The notes: a model not told the origin generated them from the letters alone. A DNA stretch of 14,959 bases from an uncultured beta proteobacterium (GCA_903917505.1 CAIXAY010000372.1:1-14959), one strand, 5' to 3'. Positions 1-6,807 are shown, numbered from the stretch's first letter. Numbers and translations are program-made.

Positions 1-162
1 GGAAGCGGTCGACAAGAAACCGGGATCGTAGGTGAACAGGCCCGACTTGGCAGCCAGGGTTCGAATATCGATGCAGTCGTTGCCATGGACCGGCGTGAGG
101 ATCGGCAATTCGATCGGATCTTGCCCGTCGATTATCAACACTGCCTTGCGTTCGGTGCTCAT
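1..162 (-). CDS. gltA: Citrate synthase, N-terminal part (gene runs off the window)
   Basis: The first 54 codons are visible, starting at the ATG at 160-162 behind a GGGAGA ribosome site. The protein begins MSTERKAVLIIDG and contains CIDIRTLAAKSGLFTYDPGF followed by STAS. This matches the N-terminal beta domain of type II (hexameric, Gram-negative) citrate synthases; E. coli GltA has DVIDIRTLGSKGVFTFDPGF at the same place. The enzyme condenses acetyl-CoA with oxaloacetate in the cytoplasm, the entry step of the TCA cycle. The catalytic His and Asp lie outside the window. The start is 42 bp after the sdhE stop on the same strand, so the two are probably cotranscribed. Identification is secure; completeness cannot be judged. 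Confidence 0.93.
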   Translation of the reverse strand, partial: MSTERKAVLIIDGQDPIELPILTPVHGNDCIDIRTLAAKSGLFTYDPGFLSTAS

Positions 163-204
163 CAGATTCTCCCATTGAGTTTTCAAATTCACTACCGTGC
201 GAAC

Positions 205-471
205 TTACTTTATCCTGACATCCCGCAGCATGACCACGACCTCGGCCTGCAGCGCATCGGCACACTCGCGCTTGCCGGTAATCAAAGGCCACAGTTCGAG
301 GTCTTCCATATCCGCCAACTGGGCGAAGGCTGCTGCCTGTGGCGCGCTCAAGCTGGAAAAACGCTCGTCGAGAAAGGTGCCGAGCAGCAGATCCATTTCG
401 CGCAAGGCACGGTGCGAACAGCGCCAGCGCAATCGGTTCAATTCGCCGGCCGCCGTGAACATCTCACTCAT
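205..471 (-). CDS. sdhE: FAD assembly factor SdhE (succinate dehydrogenase assembly factor 2 family)
   Basis: This 88-residue protein has the family's usual size and its pattern RLRWRC-(x)-HRALREMDLLL near the N terminus. Family members help attach FAD covalently to SdhA or FrdA. I chose the ATG at 469-471 because AGGA lies 8 bp upstream; a TTG at 486 would put that AGGA inside the gene. The conserved RGxxE motif, which contacts the flavoprotein, reads RALRE (residues 21-25), so the glycine is alanine. In E. coli and human homologues this glycine matters for function. The gene lies between a GntR regulator (50 bp upstream) and gltA (42 bp downstream), but the sdhCDAB genes normally just upstream are missing here. 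Confidence 0.85.
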   Translation of the reverse strand: MSEMFTAAGELNRLRWRCSHRALREMDLLLGTFLDERFSSLSAPQAAAFAQLADMEDLELWPLITGKRECADALQAEVVVMLRDVRIK

Positions 472-521
472 CGATATCGTCCTCAAGTGCTGCGCGAAAG
501 GCAGGCCGCCCGCAAAATCCC

Positions 522-1265
522 TTACCCCAGTTCGCTATGATAATGGAAATCCTGTGTTGAATAATAAGCGCGTCGCCATTCGACCGGCTTGTCGCCGTAA
601 GTGAGCGTGAGCCGCTCGACCAGCAGCAAGGGACTCCCCTCGGCCACCCGCAATACGCCGGCGCTCACCCGGTCGGCCGCCACGGCGCGCAGGCGTTCAT
701 CCGCGCGCACAGGATAAACGCCGTAGCGGCTCTCGAAAAGGCTGTAGAGCGACATGTCCGCAGATTTGAGTATATCGAGTGTCAGATCGGGAAACAGTTC
801 GCCGGACAGATAGATTTCGTCAAAGATCGCCGGAACATTGGCCGAACTCAGCAGCCGGCGGACGATGATGATCGCCGCCCCGGCCTCGACGGCCAGCGTC
901 CGCGCCACGTCCGCGCCGGCCTTGGCGCGCCAGCATTCGAGGGGAACGCTGGTCGGCGCTTGCAGTTCCCCCTCGTTGGCCGCGAGGCGCAGGAAACGCG
1001 AATAGGTATCCGGGTCCTTGTGCGTGCTGACGAAAGTGCCCTTGCCCTGGCGCCGCACCAGAAGATTCTCGGCCGACATCTCGTCGATCGCCTTGCGCAC
1101 CGTGCCTTGACTCACGCCGAAACGGCCGGCCAGTTCCGCTTCGCTCGGGATGATGTCGCCCGGCCGCCATTCACCCGACTCCAGGCTGCGCGTAATCAGC
1201 GCGCGAATCTGTCGATAGAGCGGACTGAAAGTCGGGGTGGCGAATGTCGCGGCGGCGCTGTTCAT
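522..1265 (-). CDS. GntR-family (HutC subfamily) transcriptional regulator of the TCA locus
   Basis: The 247-residue protein has an N-terminal winged helix-turn-helix (about 13-80: PLYRQIRALI, PSEAELAGRFGVSQGTVRKA, then a wing at RRQGKGTFV). A C-terminal UTRA ligand-binding domain follows (about 95-242). This order defines the HutC subfamily, whose members bind small acids or sugars and usually repress. The start ATG at 1263-1265 has GGTGA about 10 bp upstream. The gene is divergent from mdh and upstream of sdhE-gltA, an arrangement found in many Betaproteobacteria. It probably controls TCA genes through the palindrome at 1316-1327 in the shared intergenic region. The effector cannot be told from sequence; an organic acid is a guess from context. 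Confidence 0.88.
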   Translation of the reverse strand: MNSAAATFATPTFSPLYRQIRALITRSLESGEWRPGDIIPSEAELAGRFGVSQGTVRKAIDEMSAENLLVRRQGKGTFVSTHKDPDTYSRFLRLAANEGELQAPTSVPLECWRAKAGADVARTLAVEAGAAIIIVRRLLSSANVPAIFDEIYLSGELFPDLTLDILKSADMSLYSLFESRYGVYPVRADERLRAVAADRVSAGVLRVAEGSPLLLVERLTLTYGDKPVEWRRAYYSTQDFHYHSELG

Positions 1266-1315
1266 GGAACGGATTTCACCACAACTTTCGCTCGCCGTCT
1301 ATTTTTCTATTGACA

Positions 1316-1327
1316 TCTTATATAAGA
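1316..1327. promoter_or_regulatory. Perfect 12-bp palindrome, candidate operator of the GntR regulator
   Basis: TCTTATATAAGA is a perfect palindrome in the gntR-mdh intergenic region. It lies 23 bp upstream of the mdh -35 box and about 50 bp from the gntR start. A second inverted repeat, TTATC-CCT-GATAA, sits next to it at 1334-1346. GntR regulators bind short AT-centred palindromes near their own gene, so one or both could serve autoregulation and mdh control. This is inference from symmetry and position. Confidence 0.5.
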
Positions 1328-1350
1328 CAGTTGTTATCCCTGATAATGAT

Positions 1351-1380
1351 TTGACAGCCGGCGATATTCGCACTTATGAT
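1351..1380 (+). promoter_or_regulatory. Sigma-70-type promoter of mdh
   Basis: A perfect -35 box TTGACA (1351-1356) and a -10 box TATGAT (1375-1380, five of six consensus bases) are separated by 18 bp. Transcription would start near 1387, giving a leader of about 77 nt before the mdh ATG at 1464. Another TTGACA at 1310-1315 abuts the palindrome but lacks a good -10 at proper spacing. Confidence 0.6.
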
Positions 1381-1463
1381 TTCGCGCTTGTCGCTAACTG
1401 GTTTCCGGCTGATACGGTTCTGGTTTTCGCCCCGCTCTTATCGTTGCCCACAGGAGTTACACC

Positions 1464-2450
1464 ATGTCCAAAGCCCCAATCCGTGTCGCCGTCACCGGCG
1501 CTGCCGGCCAAATCGGCTACAGCCTGCTGTTCCGCATCGCCTCCGGCGAAATGCTCGGCAAAGACCAGCCGGTCGTTCTGCAACTGCTTGACCTGCCGCA
1601 AGCCCAGAAAGCCTGCGGCGGCGTGATGATGGAACTCGACGACTGCGCTTTCCCGCTGCTCGCCGGAATGTTCGCCACCGATGTTCCGGATGTCGCCTTC
1701 AAGGATGCGGACATCTGCCTGTTGGTCGGCGCCCGTCCGCGCACGGCCGGCATGGAGCGTGCCGACCTGCTCACCGCCAACGGCGCCATCTTCACCGTGC
1801 AAGGCAAATCGATCGCCGAGAACGCCAAGGAGGACGTCAAAGTTCTGGTTGTCGGCAATCCGGCCAACACCAACGCCTACATCGCCCGTGCCGCGGCGAT
1901 CAAGGTCGGCCGCACCAACCCCGCGAATTACCACGGCATGATCCGCCTCGACCACAACCGCGCCCTGTCGATGGCCGCGAAGAAGGCCGACCGCCCGGTG
2001 TCCAGCCTGAAGAAAATGGTCGTCTGGGGCAACCACAGCCCGTCGATGTACGCCGACTACCGCAACTGCACTTCGAACGGCGACAGCATCAAGGCGCTGA
2101 TCAACGATCCGGTCTGGAACAACGACGTCTTCCTGCCGACCGTCGGCAAGCGCGGCGCGGCGATCATCGAAGCGCGCGGCCTGTCCTCCGCCGCTTCCGC
2201 CGCCAACGCCGCGATCAACCACATCCACGACTGGGTGCTCGGCTCCGACGACTGGGTCACCCTCGGCGTTCCCAGCGACGGATCCTACGGCATTCCCAAA
2301 GGCATCATCTTCGGCTTCCCGTGCGAGTGCAAGGGCGGGTCCTACAAGATCGTCCAGGGCATCGAGATCGACGCCTACTCGCAAGAGAAGATCAACAAGA
2401 CGCTCAAGGAACTGACCGACGAAGCCGACGCCGTCAAGAGCATGCTTTAG
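1464..2450 (+). CDS. mdh: Malate dehydrogenase (NAD-dependent)
   Basis: The 328-residue length is typical of the type common in Betaproteobacteria. The enzyme interconverts malate and oxaloacetate, feeding citrate synthase encoded across the regulator gene. The Rossmann motif GAAGQIG is at 12-18. The mobile substrate loop RPRTAGMER is at 91-99 with its substrate-binding arginines, NPANTN is at 132-137, and the catalytic pair is D163 (RLDHNRA) and H191 (GNHSP). The start has AGGAG 7 bp upstream. The gene is divergent from the GntR regulator, has its own promoter, and ends just before a strong terminator, so it looks monocistronic. No key residue is missing. Confidence 0.96.
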   Translation: MSKAPIRVAVTGAAGQIGYSLLFRIASGEMLGKDQPVVLQLLDLPQAQKACGGVMMELDDCAFPLLAGMFATDVPDVAFKDADICLLVGARPRTAGMERADLLTANGAIFTVQGKSIAENAKEDVKVLVVGNPANTNAYIARAAAIKVGRTNPANYHGMIRLDHNRALSMAAKKADRPVSSLKKMVVWGNHSPSMYADYRNCTSNGDSIKALINDPVWNNDVFLPTVGKRGAAIIEARGLSSAASAANAAINHIHDWVLGSDDWVTLGVPSDGSYGIPKGIIFGFPCECKGGSYKIVQGIEIDAYSQEKINKTLKELTDEADAVKSML

Positions 2451-2468
2451 GAATAATCACTTTCCGAC

Positions 2469-2499
2469 AAAAAGCCGCAGCGCGTCTGCGGCTTTTTTT
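2469..2499 (+). terminator. Rho-independent terminator of mdh
   Basis: A 10-bp stem (AAAGCCGCAG at 2471-2480 pairing with CTGCGGCTTT at 2486-2495, loop CGCGT) runs into seven consecutive T (2493-2499). It begins about 20 bp after the mdh stop. Confidence 0.93.
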
Positions 2500-2816
2500 C
2501 GTCACGACGGCAAGGGCAGAGCCGCGATCAGCCGCACGGGCAGACAACGACCTTCTTCTTCGAGCTTTCGACACCGGCCAGGATGGCATCGACCACCGCC
2601 GCGACCACACACGGCGACGGCTTGACCCTGCGGCGCCCAACACGACGAGCGCGAGCGGTGGCACCCTGAGTTCAAGCCCGCGCATGCCGAGCGGGGTGAG
2701 TTCAACGAAGATGCACCGCCCTATCATGCCGTGTCCCTCGCAGCGACTGGACAGGGCGAATTGGGGCGACTAAATCGCGTGAGTTCGACGCGCCGCGCTC
2801 CTCGCCACCGAGTTCC
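2500..2816. other. Gene-poor gap between mdh terminator and DUF1428 gene; possible gene remnant
   Basis: I see no convincing intact gene here. On the minus strand, 2626-2685 encodes MRGLELRVPPLALVVL, resembling the N terminus of isoprenylcysteine carboxyl methyltransferase-like membrane proteins. After a change of frame the strand stays open to a TGA at 2528-2530, encoding an Ala/Val-rich stretch ending VVVCPCG. It may be a decayed gene. The motif TGAGTTC(A/G)A occurs three times on the plus strand (2667, 2697, 2780) without obvious meaning. Confidence 0.35.
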
Positions 2817-3191
2817 TCAGTGGCCGGCAGCGAGCCCGATGATCGTCTCGAAGCCACCCCAGAACATGCGCTTGCCGTCGAAAGGCATCTTCGCTGGGTC
2901 CATCGACTGCTTGAGCGCCGGATCCTCCATGACCGCCTTGCCGATGCGGTCACGGTCCGCTTTGCTCCGATACACGACCCACGCCAACGCAATCACTTCG
3001 CCGTCCTTGAGTTGCACGGCCTGCGGAAACGAGGTGAGCTTGCCGGGCTGCGCGTCGTCGCTGATCGAGTCGGAGTAATAGAGCGCACCGTGGCGCAAGT
3101 GGGCCTTGCCCCATTCCTCGGACATGCGCTTGTAAGCATCGAGCTTGGCTCGGGGGACGGGAATCACGATCGCGTCGATGTAGTGTGACAT
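2817..3191 (-). CDS. DUF1428 family protein
   Basis: The 124-residue protein starts MSHYIDAIVIPVPRAKLDAYKRM and contains GKLTSFPQAVQLKDGE, ALAWVVYRSKADRD and MPFDGKRMFWGGFE. These are the conserved blocks of the DUF1428 (YbaA-like) family, small proteins with a dimeric alpha-beta-barrel fold. The family's biochemical role is unknown to me; some members are linked to stress responses. I start at the ATG at 3189-3191 because GGAGG lies about 7 bp upstream. The open frame extends to 3269, but the added residues do not resemble the family. It is transcribed alone on the minus strand. Confidence 0.88.
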   Translation of the reverse strand: MSHYIDAIVIPVPRAKLDAYKRMSEEWGKAHLRHGALYYSDSISDDAQPGKLTSFPQAVQLKDGEVIALAWVVYRSKADRDRIGKAVMEDPALKQSMDPAKMPFDGKRMFWGGFETIIGLAAGH

Positions 3192-3420
3192 GCGAACCTC
3201 CGCTGCGGGAAAGCCGGTTTGACCGGTCGCGCCGACCGCCGTTCCGCTCGGGTTGCGACGCGCCCTCAATCCGCATGGCCTGACAAATCCCGGCCAGGTT
3301 CTACGGATTATTCCCTGCGCATGGTTCGCCTCCCGCCTTGGGACTTCAACTCAGCAAGGCACGCATGCCGTCCCCGGTGACGGTAAAATGCGCGCATTGC
3401 CATCCACCTGAAAGCGCGCC

Positions 3421-4404
3421 ATGCGACACCCGAGCGATGTTCTGTTCCCCGGCGAGAAGCTCTTTCCCATCCTGCCTGTCGTCGACCACTATGCCGGCTC
3501 GGAAAAGCTGATGAAGAAGGCCATGCAATTGCAGAACGAACTGGGGCCGGTTTTCGACATCACCTGCGACTGCGAGGACGGCGCGCACGCCGGCGCCGAA
3601 CGCGAGCACGCCGAGATGGTCGCCGCGCTGATCATGAGCGGCGACAACCGCCATCGCCGCGTCGCCGCGCGCATCCATGATTTCACGCACAGCCACTGGC
3701 AGGAGGATCTCGAGATCCTCGTCGCCGGCGCCGGCAGCCGCCTGCCCTTCATCACCCTGCCCAAGCCGCGCGGCGCCGACGACGTGCTCGCGCAGATCGT
3801 CGCGCTGCGCAAGGCCGAGGCGGCGGCAGGGCTGCCGCCGACGATTCCCGTGCATGTGCTGATCGAGACCTTCGGCGCCCTGCGCGAGGCCTGGCAAATC
3901 GCCGCCCTGCCCGGTGTCGAATCGCTCGATTTCGGCCTGATGGATTTCGTCTCCGGCCACCATGGCGCGATCCCGGCGTCGGCGATGAAGAGCCCGGGCC
4001 AGTTCGAGCACCCGCTGGTCGTCCGCGCCAAGTGCGAGATCGCCACCGCGGCGCTGGCCAACGGCGTCGTGCCGACGCACAACGTCACCACCGAACTCAA
4101 GGATCTCGAAGTGATCCGCAACGATGCGCGGCGCGCGCGCAACGAATTCGGCTTCCTGCGCATGTGGAGCATCCACCCCAACCAGATCATGCCCATCGTC
4201 GAAGCCATGCGCCCGGATTTCTCCGAAGTCGAAACCGCGACCGCCATCCTGATCGCCGCGCAGGACACGGATTGGGCGCCGATCGCCCACGAAGGGCGCC
4301 TGCACGACCGCGCCTCGTACCGCTACTACTGGGAGTTGCTGGCACGCGCCCAGGCCACCGGCATGCACCTGCCGGCCGCTGCGCAGCAGCGCTTCTTCGC
4401 CTGA
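3421..4404 (+). CDS. HpcH/HpaI aldolase/citrate lyase family protein (CitE-like CoA-ester lyase)
   Basis: The 327-residue TIM-barrel enzyme of the CitE-like group carries the metal-binding and catalytic blocks. These are DCEDGAHAG (50-58, matching LDLEDxV), ARIHDF (R84), the metal ligand E149 in LIETFGA, DFGLMDFV (170-177) and IHPNQI (251-256). Relatives cleave or form carbon-carbon bonds in CoA thioesters such as malyl-CoA or citramalyl-CoA. Which substrate is used here cannot be told. Similar genes often sit near mdh and sdh in Betaproteobacteria, fitting a side role around the TCA cycle. There is no strong ribosome site; a TAAAAT at 3384-3389 could be a -10 box. A MazG-like gene starts 4 bp after its stop and is probably cotranscribed. 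Confidence 0.88.
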   Translation: MRHPSDVLFPGEKLFPILPVVDHYAGSEKLMKKAMQLQNELGPVFDITCDCEDGAHAGAEREHAEMVAALIMSGDNRHRRVAARIHDFTHSHWQEDLEILVAGAGSRLPFITLPKPRGADDVLAQIVALRKAEAAAGLPPTIPVHVLIETFGALREAWQIAALPGVESLDFGLMDFVSGHHGAIPASAMKSPGQFEHPLVVRAKCEIATAALANGVVPTHNVTTELKDLEVIRNDARRARNEFGFLRMWSIHPNQIMPIVEAMRPDFSEVETATAILIAAQDTDWAPIAHEGRLHDRASYRYYWELLARAQATGMHLPAAAQQRFFA

Positions 4405-4408
4405 CGCC

Positions 4409-4765
4409 ATGAGCATCAAGGCGCTGACGCAGGCTTTGCTGCAGTTCCGCGACGAGCGCGACTGGGCGCAGTTTCACACGCTGCGCAACCTGATCGTCTC
4501 GCTCAACCTCGAAGCCGCCGAGTTGCTCGAACTGACGCAATGGAAGAGCGATGCCGACATGGCCACGCTGCTTCATGACGACGGCACGCGCGAAGCGCTG
4601 CGCGACGAATGCGCCGACGTGCTGCTCTACCTGCTGCTGATCGCCGACAAGGCGGGAATCGATCTCGAAGCCGCGGCGCGCGCCAAGCTCGCAAAGAATG
4701 CCGGCAAGTACCCGGTCGAGAAAAGCTACGGCTCGAGCAAGAAATACACGCAGCTCGAAGATTGA
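4409..4765 (+). CDS. MazG-like nucleotide pyrophosphohydrolase (RS21-C6/dCTPase type)
   Basis: This 118-residue all-alpha protein has the signature ExxE-(28)-ExxD: EAAE (E35, E38) in SLNLEAAELLEL and ECAD (E67, D70) in DECADVLLYLLLIAD. These acids bind magnesium and hydrolyse nucleoside triphosphates to monophosphate and pyrophosphate. Together with the FRDERDWAQFH start, this matches the RS21-C6-like branch, whose studied members prefer dCTP or modified cytosine nucleotides. It begins 4 bp after the citE-like stop, so the genes are probably translationally linked, though a functional tie is not evident. A repeat element follows 13 bp after the stop. Confidence 0.87.
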   Translation: MSIKALTQALLQFRDERDWAQFHTLRNLIVSLNLEAAELLELTQWKSDADMATLLHDDGTREALRDECADVLLYLLLIADKAGIDLEAAARAKLAKNAGKYPVEKSYGSSKKYTQLED

Positions 4766-4778
4766 CGGCAGAGAAATA

Positions 4779-4897
4779 TAACCACAACGAGCACAACGGA
4801 CACAACGAAAAAATCCTGGATAAAAAGCTGTGGCCTGCATCGAGCTTGCGGATTTTATTCTTCTATTGCTTCGTGACCGTTGTGTTCGTCGTGGTTA
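4779..4897. repeat. 119-bp imperfect inverted repeat with 9-bp tandem units (MITE-like element)
   Basis: The ends are TAACCAC (4779-4785) and GTGGTTA (4891-4897). The left arm contains three near-identical 9-mers, CACAACGAG, CACAACGGA and CACAACGAA (4783-4809). The right arm (4871-4897) is their imperfect complement. Inner arms AAAATCC/GGATTTT and AAGCT/AGCTT continue the fold. The element lies between two convergent genes. Its right end supplies the TAA stop of rlmJ (4895-4897). It could be a non-autonomous mobile repeat and may also act as a bidirectional hairpin terminator. No coding potential is seen. Confidence 0.7.
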
Positions 4898-5740
4898 ATC
4901 GCTTTGCTGTTCCAGCGTAAAGCCCGCGCCTTCATCCAGTCCCAGCACATGCACGAGGTAAGGCATGGTCTCGGCGAGCGTCGCGTGCAGGGTCCATGGC
5001 GGGTTGATGATGAACAGGCCGCTGCCGTGCATGCCGAAGCCGTCCTTGGCCGGCGTGGTGACGCGCAGCGCGACGTTGAGCCAGCCCTTGGCCGGCAGGC
5101 GTTTCAGGCGCGCCGGCAATTCATGGGCGCCGAGGCGCGTGAGCTGCGGATACCACAGCGCGTAAGTGCCGCCGGGGAAACGCGTCAGCGACTCCTTCAA
5201 GGCGTGAAAGACCCGCTCGTAGTCCTGCTTGTCCTCGTACGACGGATCGATCAGCACCAGCGCGCGGCGCGGCGGCGGCGGCAACAGCGCCTTCAATCCG
5301 GCGAAGCCGTCGCCGGCCTCGACGACGACCTGCTTGCCGGCGGCCGAAAAATTTTCCTGCAGCAGGCGCGCGTCCTTGCTGTGCAGTTCGAAGAGCCGCA
5401 GGCGATCCTGCTCGCGCATCGTCCACAGCGCGAAATGAGGCGAACCCGGGTAGGCGCGCAGGCGCGCCTCCGGATTGATCTTGCGCACCAGTTCGACGTA
5501 AGCGGCGAGCGCCGGCGGCAGATCGTTGCGCACCCAGAGGCGGCCGATGCCGTCCTTGTACTCGGAGAGCTTGGCCGCGTAGCCGGAATCGAGCGCGTAG
5601 GCGCCGGCGCCGGCATGGGTGTCGATGTACCAGAAGGGCTTGTCTTTCTGCGCGAGGTAACGCGTCAGCTCGACGAGAACGAGGTGTTTGAGCACGTCGG
5701 CGTGATTGCCGGCGTGAAAGGCGTGGCGGTAGCTGAGCAT
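4895..5740 (-). CDS. rlmJ: 23S rRNA (adenine(2030)-N6)-methyltransferase RlmJ
   Basis: The 281-residue protein (E. coli RlmJ has 280) begins MLSYRHAFHAGNHADVLKH, almost identical to E. coli. It has THAGAGAY as the SAM-binding motif I (41-48), the specificity segment YPGSP (97-101) and YALWYP in the C-terminal half. The catalytic motif is DPSYE (165-169) where E. coli has DPPYE; Ser at that position still fits the (D/N)PP(Y/F) loop family. It methylates A2030 of 23S rRNA as a housekeeping function. The stop codon lies within the inverted repeat at 4779-4897, so the last residues or the stop may have been set by that element. The ribosome site is weak. Confidence 0.94.
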   Translation of the reverse strand: MLSYRHAFHAGNHADVLKHLVLVELTRYLAQKDKPFWYIDTHAGAGAYALDSGYAAKLSEYKDGIGRLWVRNDLPPALAAYVELVRKINPEARLRAYPGSPHFALWTMREQDRLRLFELHSKDARLLQENFSAAGKQVVVEAGDGFAGLKALLPPPPRRALVLIDPSYEDKQDYERVFHALKESLTRFPGGTYALWYPQLTRLGAHELPARLKRLPAKGWLNVALRVTTPAKDGFGMHGSGLFIINPPWTLHATLAETMPYLVHVLGLDEGAGFTLEQQSD

Positions 5741-5770
5741 GGGCGATGGCGGGCTAGGTCGGTCGGCGCT

Positions 5771-5802
5771 GGCGGCGAAGCGCTGGGCAGGCGGCGAAGC
5801 GC
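5771..5802. repeat. Short direct repeat upstream of rlmJ
   Basis: GGCGGCGAAGCGC occurs twice, at 5771-5783 and 5790-5802, 19 bp apart start to start. It is in the gap between the rlmJ start and the small-protein gene. No function is apparent. Confidence 0.5.
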
Positions 5803-5871
5803 GAGCCCGTTCTCATGCCGCCGGCCCGCGACGTTCGGCGGCGGGCCCGGAGAAAATCCGGCGCGTTTCGC

Positions 5872-6042
5872 TCAGCGGTCGGCAGCCGGATCGGCATCCC
5901 CGGCCGGCGAATCCTGGCCGGCCGGCTGATCGCCGCCCGCCGGTTTCTTCTCGGCGAGTTTGCGCAGGCGCTTCTCTTCCTGCTTGCGTTTTTTTTCCAG
6001 ATCTCTCTGGCGCTTTTCAAACGAGTAATTTGGTTTTGCCAA
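5872..6042 (-). CDS. Small charged, lysine-rich hypothetical protein
   Basis: A 56-residue protein starting MAKPNYSFEKRQRDLEKK, followed by a highly basic, probably helical or coiled-coil stretch (to about residue 33) and a Pro/Gly/Asp-rich acidic tail. Small proteins with the KPNYSFEKRQR start are common in Betaproteobacteria; I know of no assigned function. I choose a TTG start at 6040-6042 because AGGGA lies exactly 7 bp upstream and the family starts at MAKPNYSF. The frame is open to a GTG at 6063, but that codon has no ribosome site. The terminator of the RRM gene lies upstream, so this gene probably has its own promoter. Confidence 0.7.
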   Translation of the reverse strand: MAKPNYSFEKRQRDLEKKRKQEEKRLRKLAEKKPAGGDQPAGQDSPAGDADPAADR

Positions 6043-6091
6043 AACGTCATCCCTGATCGGCACAAGCCGAATAAAGCCCTACACTGGTTGC

Positions 6092-6114
6092 AAAAGCGCC
6101 GGGATACCCAGCGC
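6092..6114 (-). terminator. Rho-independent terminator after the RRM gene
   Basis: On the minus strand GCGCTGGG, loop TAT and CCCGGCGC form an 8-bp stem with one G-U pair, followed by TTTT. It lies about 40 bp after the stop of the RNA-binding protein gene. Confidence 0.7.
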
Positions 6115-6155
6115 CGCAGACATGCCCGGCAACATCGAAGCCAGGCGCCTAAAAC

Positions 6156-6497
6156 TCAACGATTGCCGCCGCGGCCGGGACCACCGGCGCCCGGACCGCG
6201 CCGCTGACCGCCGAAACCACCGCCACCACCACCGCCGCCGCTGCGCGGCTCTTTCGGCCTGGCCTCATTGACCGTCACGGCCTGGCCATTCAGTTCCTTG
6301 CCGTTCAGCGCCGTGATCGCCGCCTGCGCCTGCGCTTCGGTGTCCATCTCGACAAAGCCGAAATGCCGCGAGCGCTGCGTTTCGCGATCGGTGATGACCT
6401 GCGCCGAAATCACCGTGCCGTGCGCGGCAAACATCTGCTCGAGATCGCTCTTGTTCGTTTCATCGCTCAGATTGCCGACGTGTAGCTTCTTGCCCAT
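6156..6497 (-). CDS. RNA-binding protein with one RRM domain and a glycine-rich tail
   Basis: The 113-residue protein has a single RRM (about 3-80) and an Arg/Gly-rich disordered tail (about 86-113). RNP2 reads LHVGNL (5-10) and RNP1 reads RHFGFVEM (44-51). RNP1 usually has Gly at the second position, and His is present here; the aromatic residues that stack on RNA are kept. Such small RRM-plus-Gly proteins occur widely in Betaproteobacteria and cyanobacteria and are often cold-induced RNA chaperones; that role is inference here. GGAGG lies about 7 bp before the ATG. Upstream and downstream hairpins suggest it is monocistronic. Confidence 0.92.
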   Translation of the reverse strand: MGKKLHVGNLSDETNKSDLEQMFAAHGTVISAQVITDRETQRSRHFGFVEMDTEAQAQAAITALNGKELNGQAVTVNEARPKEPRSGGGGGGGGFGGQRRGPGAGGPGRGGNR

Positions 6498-6576
6498 TGA
6501 AAGCCCTCCACGGGTGAAACGTTAAGGAGACTGCCGCACCACAATAGCAAGGCCGGGCGCCCGAGTCCAATCAAGC

Positions 6577-6608
6577 CGGGAAAAGCCGTCCGCACGGCCG
6601 CCTTCCCG
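6577..6608 (-). terminator. Two-part hairpin after the nitronate monooxygenase-family gene
   Basis: An outer stem CGGGAA/TTCCCG and an inner stem GCCGT/ACGGC fold the sequence just past the TAA-less end of the continued reading frame (which ends at 6619). There is no long T-tract, so it may terminate weakly, perhaps on either strand, or only stabilise the mRNA end. Confidence 0.4.
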
Positions 6609-6618
6609 ATCGATCGCC

Positions 6619-6807
6619 TCAGGCCGGAACGGCGACCTCTTCGGGCAGGGCGATCTGGTTATCGACGCTGAACTGGTAGTCGCGGAAGATGTGCTCGGCG
6701 CTGAGCAGTCGGTAGCTGCCGTCGGCGAGCTTGCGCGAGGTGTCCTTGAGCCGGTAGGTGTAGTGGCCGCAGGTCCACAGATCGAAATTGCGCATCTGCG
6801 TGCACAA
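6619..6807 (-). other. In-frame C-terminal continuation of the nitronate monooxygenase-family protein beyond the TGA
   Basis: Directly after the TGA at 6808-6810, the same frame stays open for 62 codons to a TGA at 6619-6621. It encodes LCTQMRNFDLWTCGHYTYRL and then KDTSRKLADGSYRLLSAEH, IFRDYQFSVDN. As I recall the full-length family (about 420 residues), the C terminus reads DKTCLCTxMRNFDxWTCGHYTYRLKDT, so this is the missing end and the TGA replaces the first Cys of CxC. There is no ribosome site for separate initiation; an internal ATG (codon 5) is not preceded by one. The segment has no second stop or frameshift, which suggests it is still translated or was cut off very recently. Confidence 0.8.

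Noticed and set aside
1374..2384. 336-codon open frame antisense to mdh
   Set aside because: It mirrors mdh, has a Val/Asp/Arg-rich composition typical of antisense frames in GC-rich genes, and shows no family motif.
3346..4419. 357-codon open frame antisense to the CitE-like gene
   Set aside because: It is a shadow frame opposite a gene with all its family motifs; its composition is typical of reverse-frame artefacts.
5338..5742. DPSYE in RlmJ as a damaged catalytic motif
   Set aside because: Ser at this place is tolerated in the methyltransferase loop family and the rest of the protein is well conserved, so I do not read it as inactivation.
4880..5929. 349-codon open frame antisense to rlmJ
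   Set aside because: rlmJ on the other strand is unmistakable and this frame has no recognisable domain.
6619..6807. Separate small gene after the TGA
   Set aside because: It has no ribosome site, directly continues the upstream frame and matches the missing family C terminus, so I treat it as part of the same gene.
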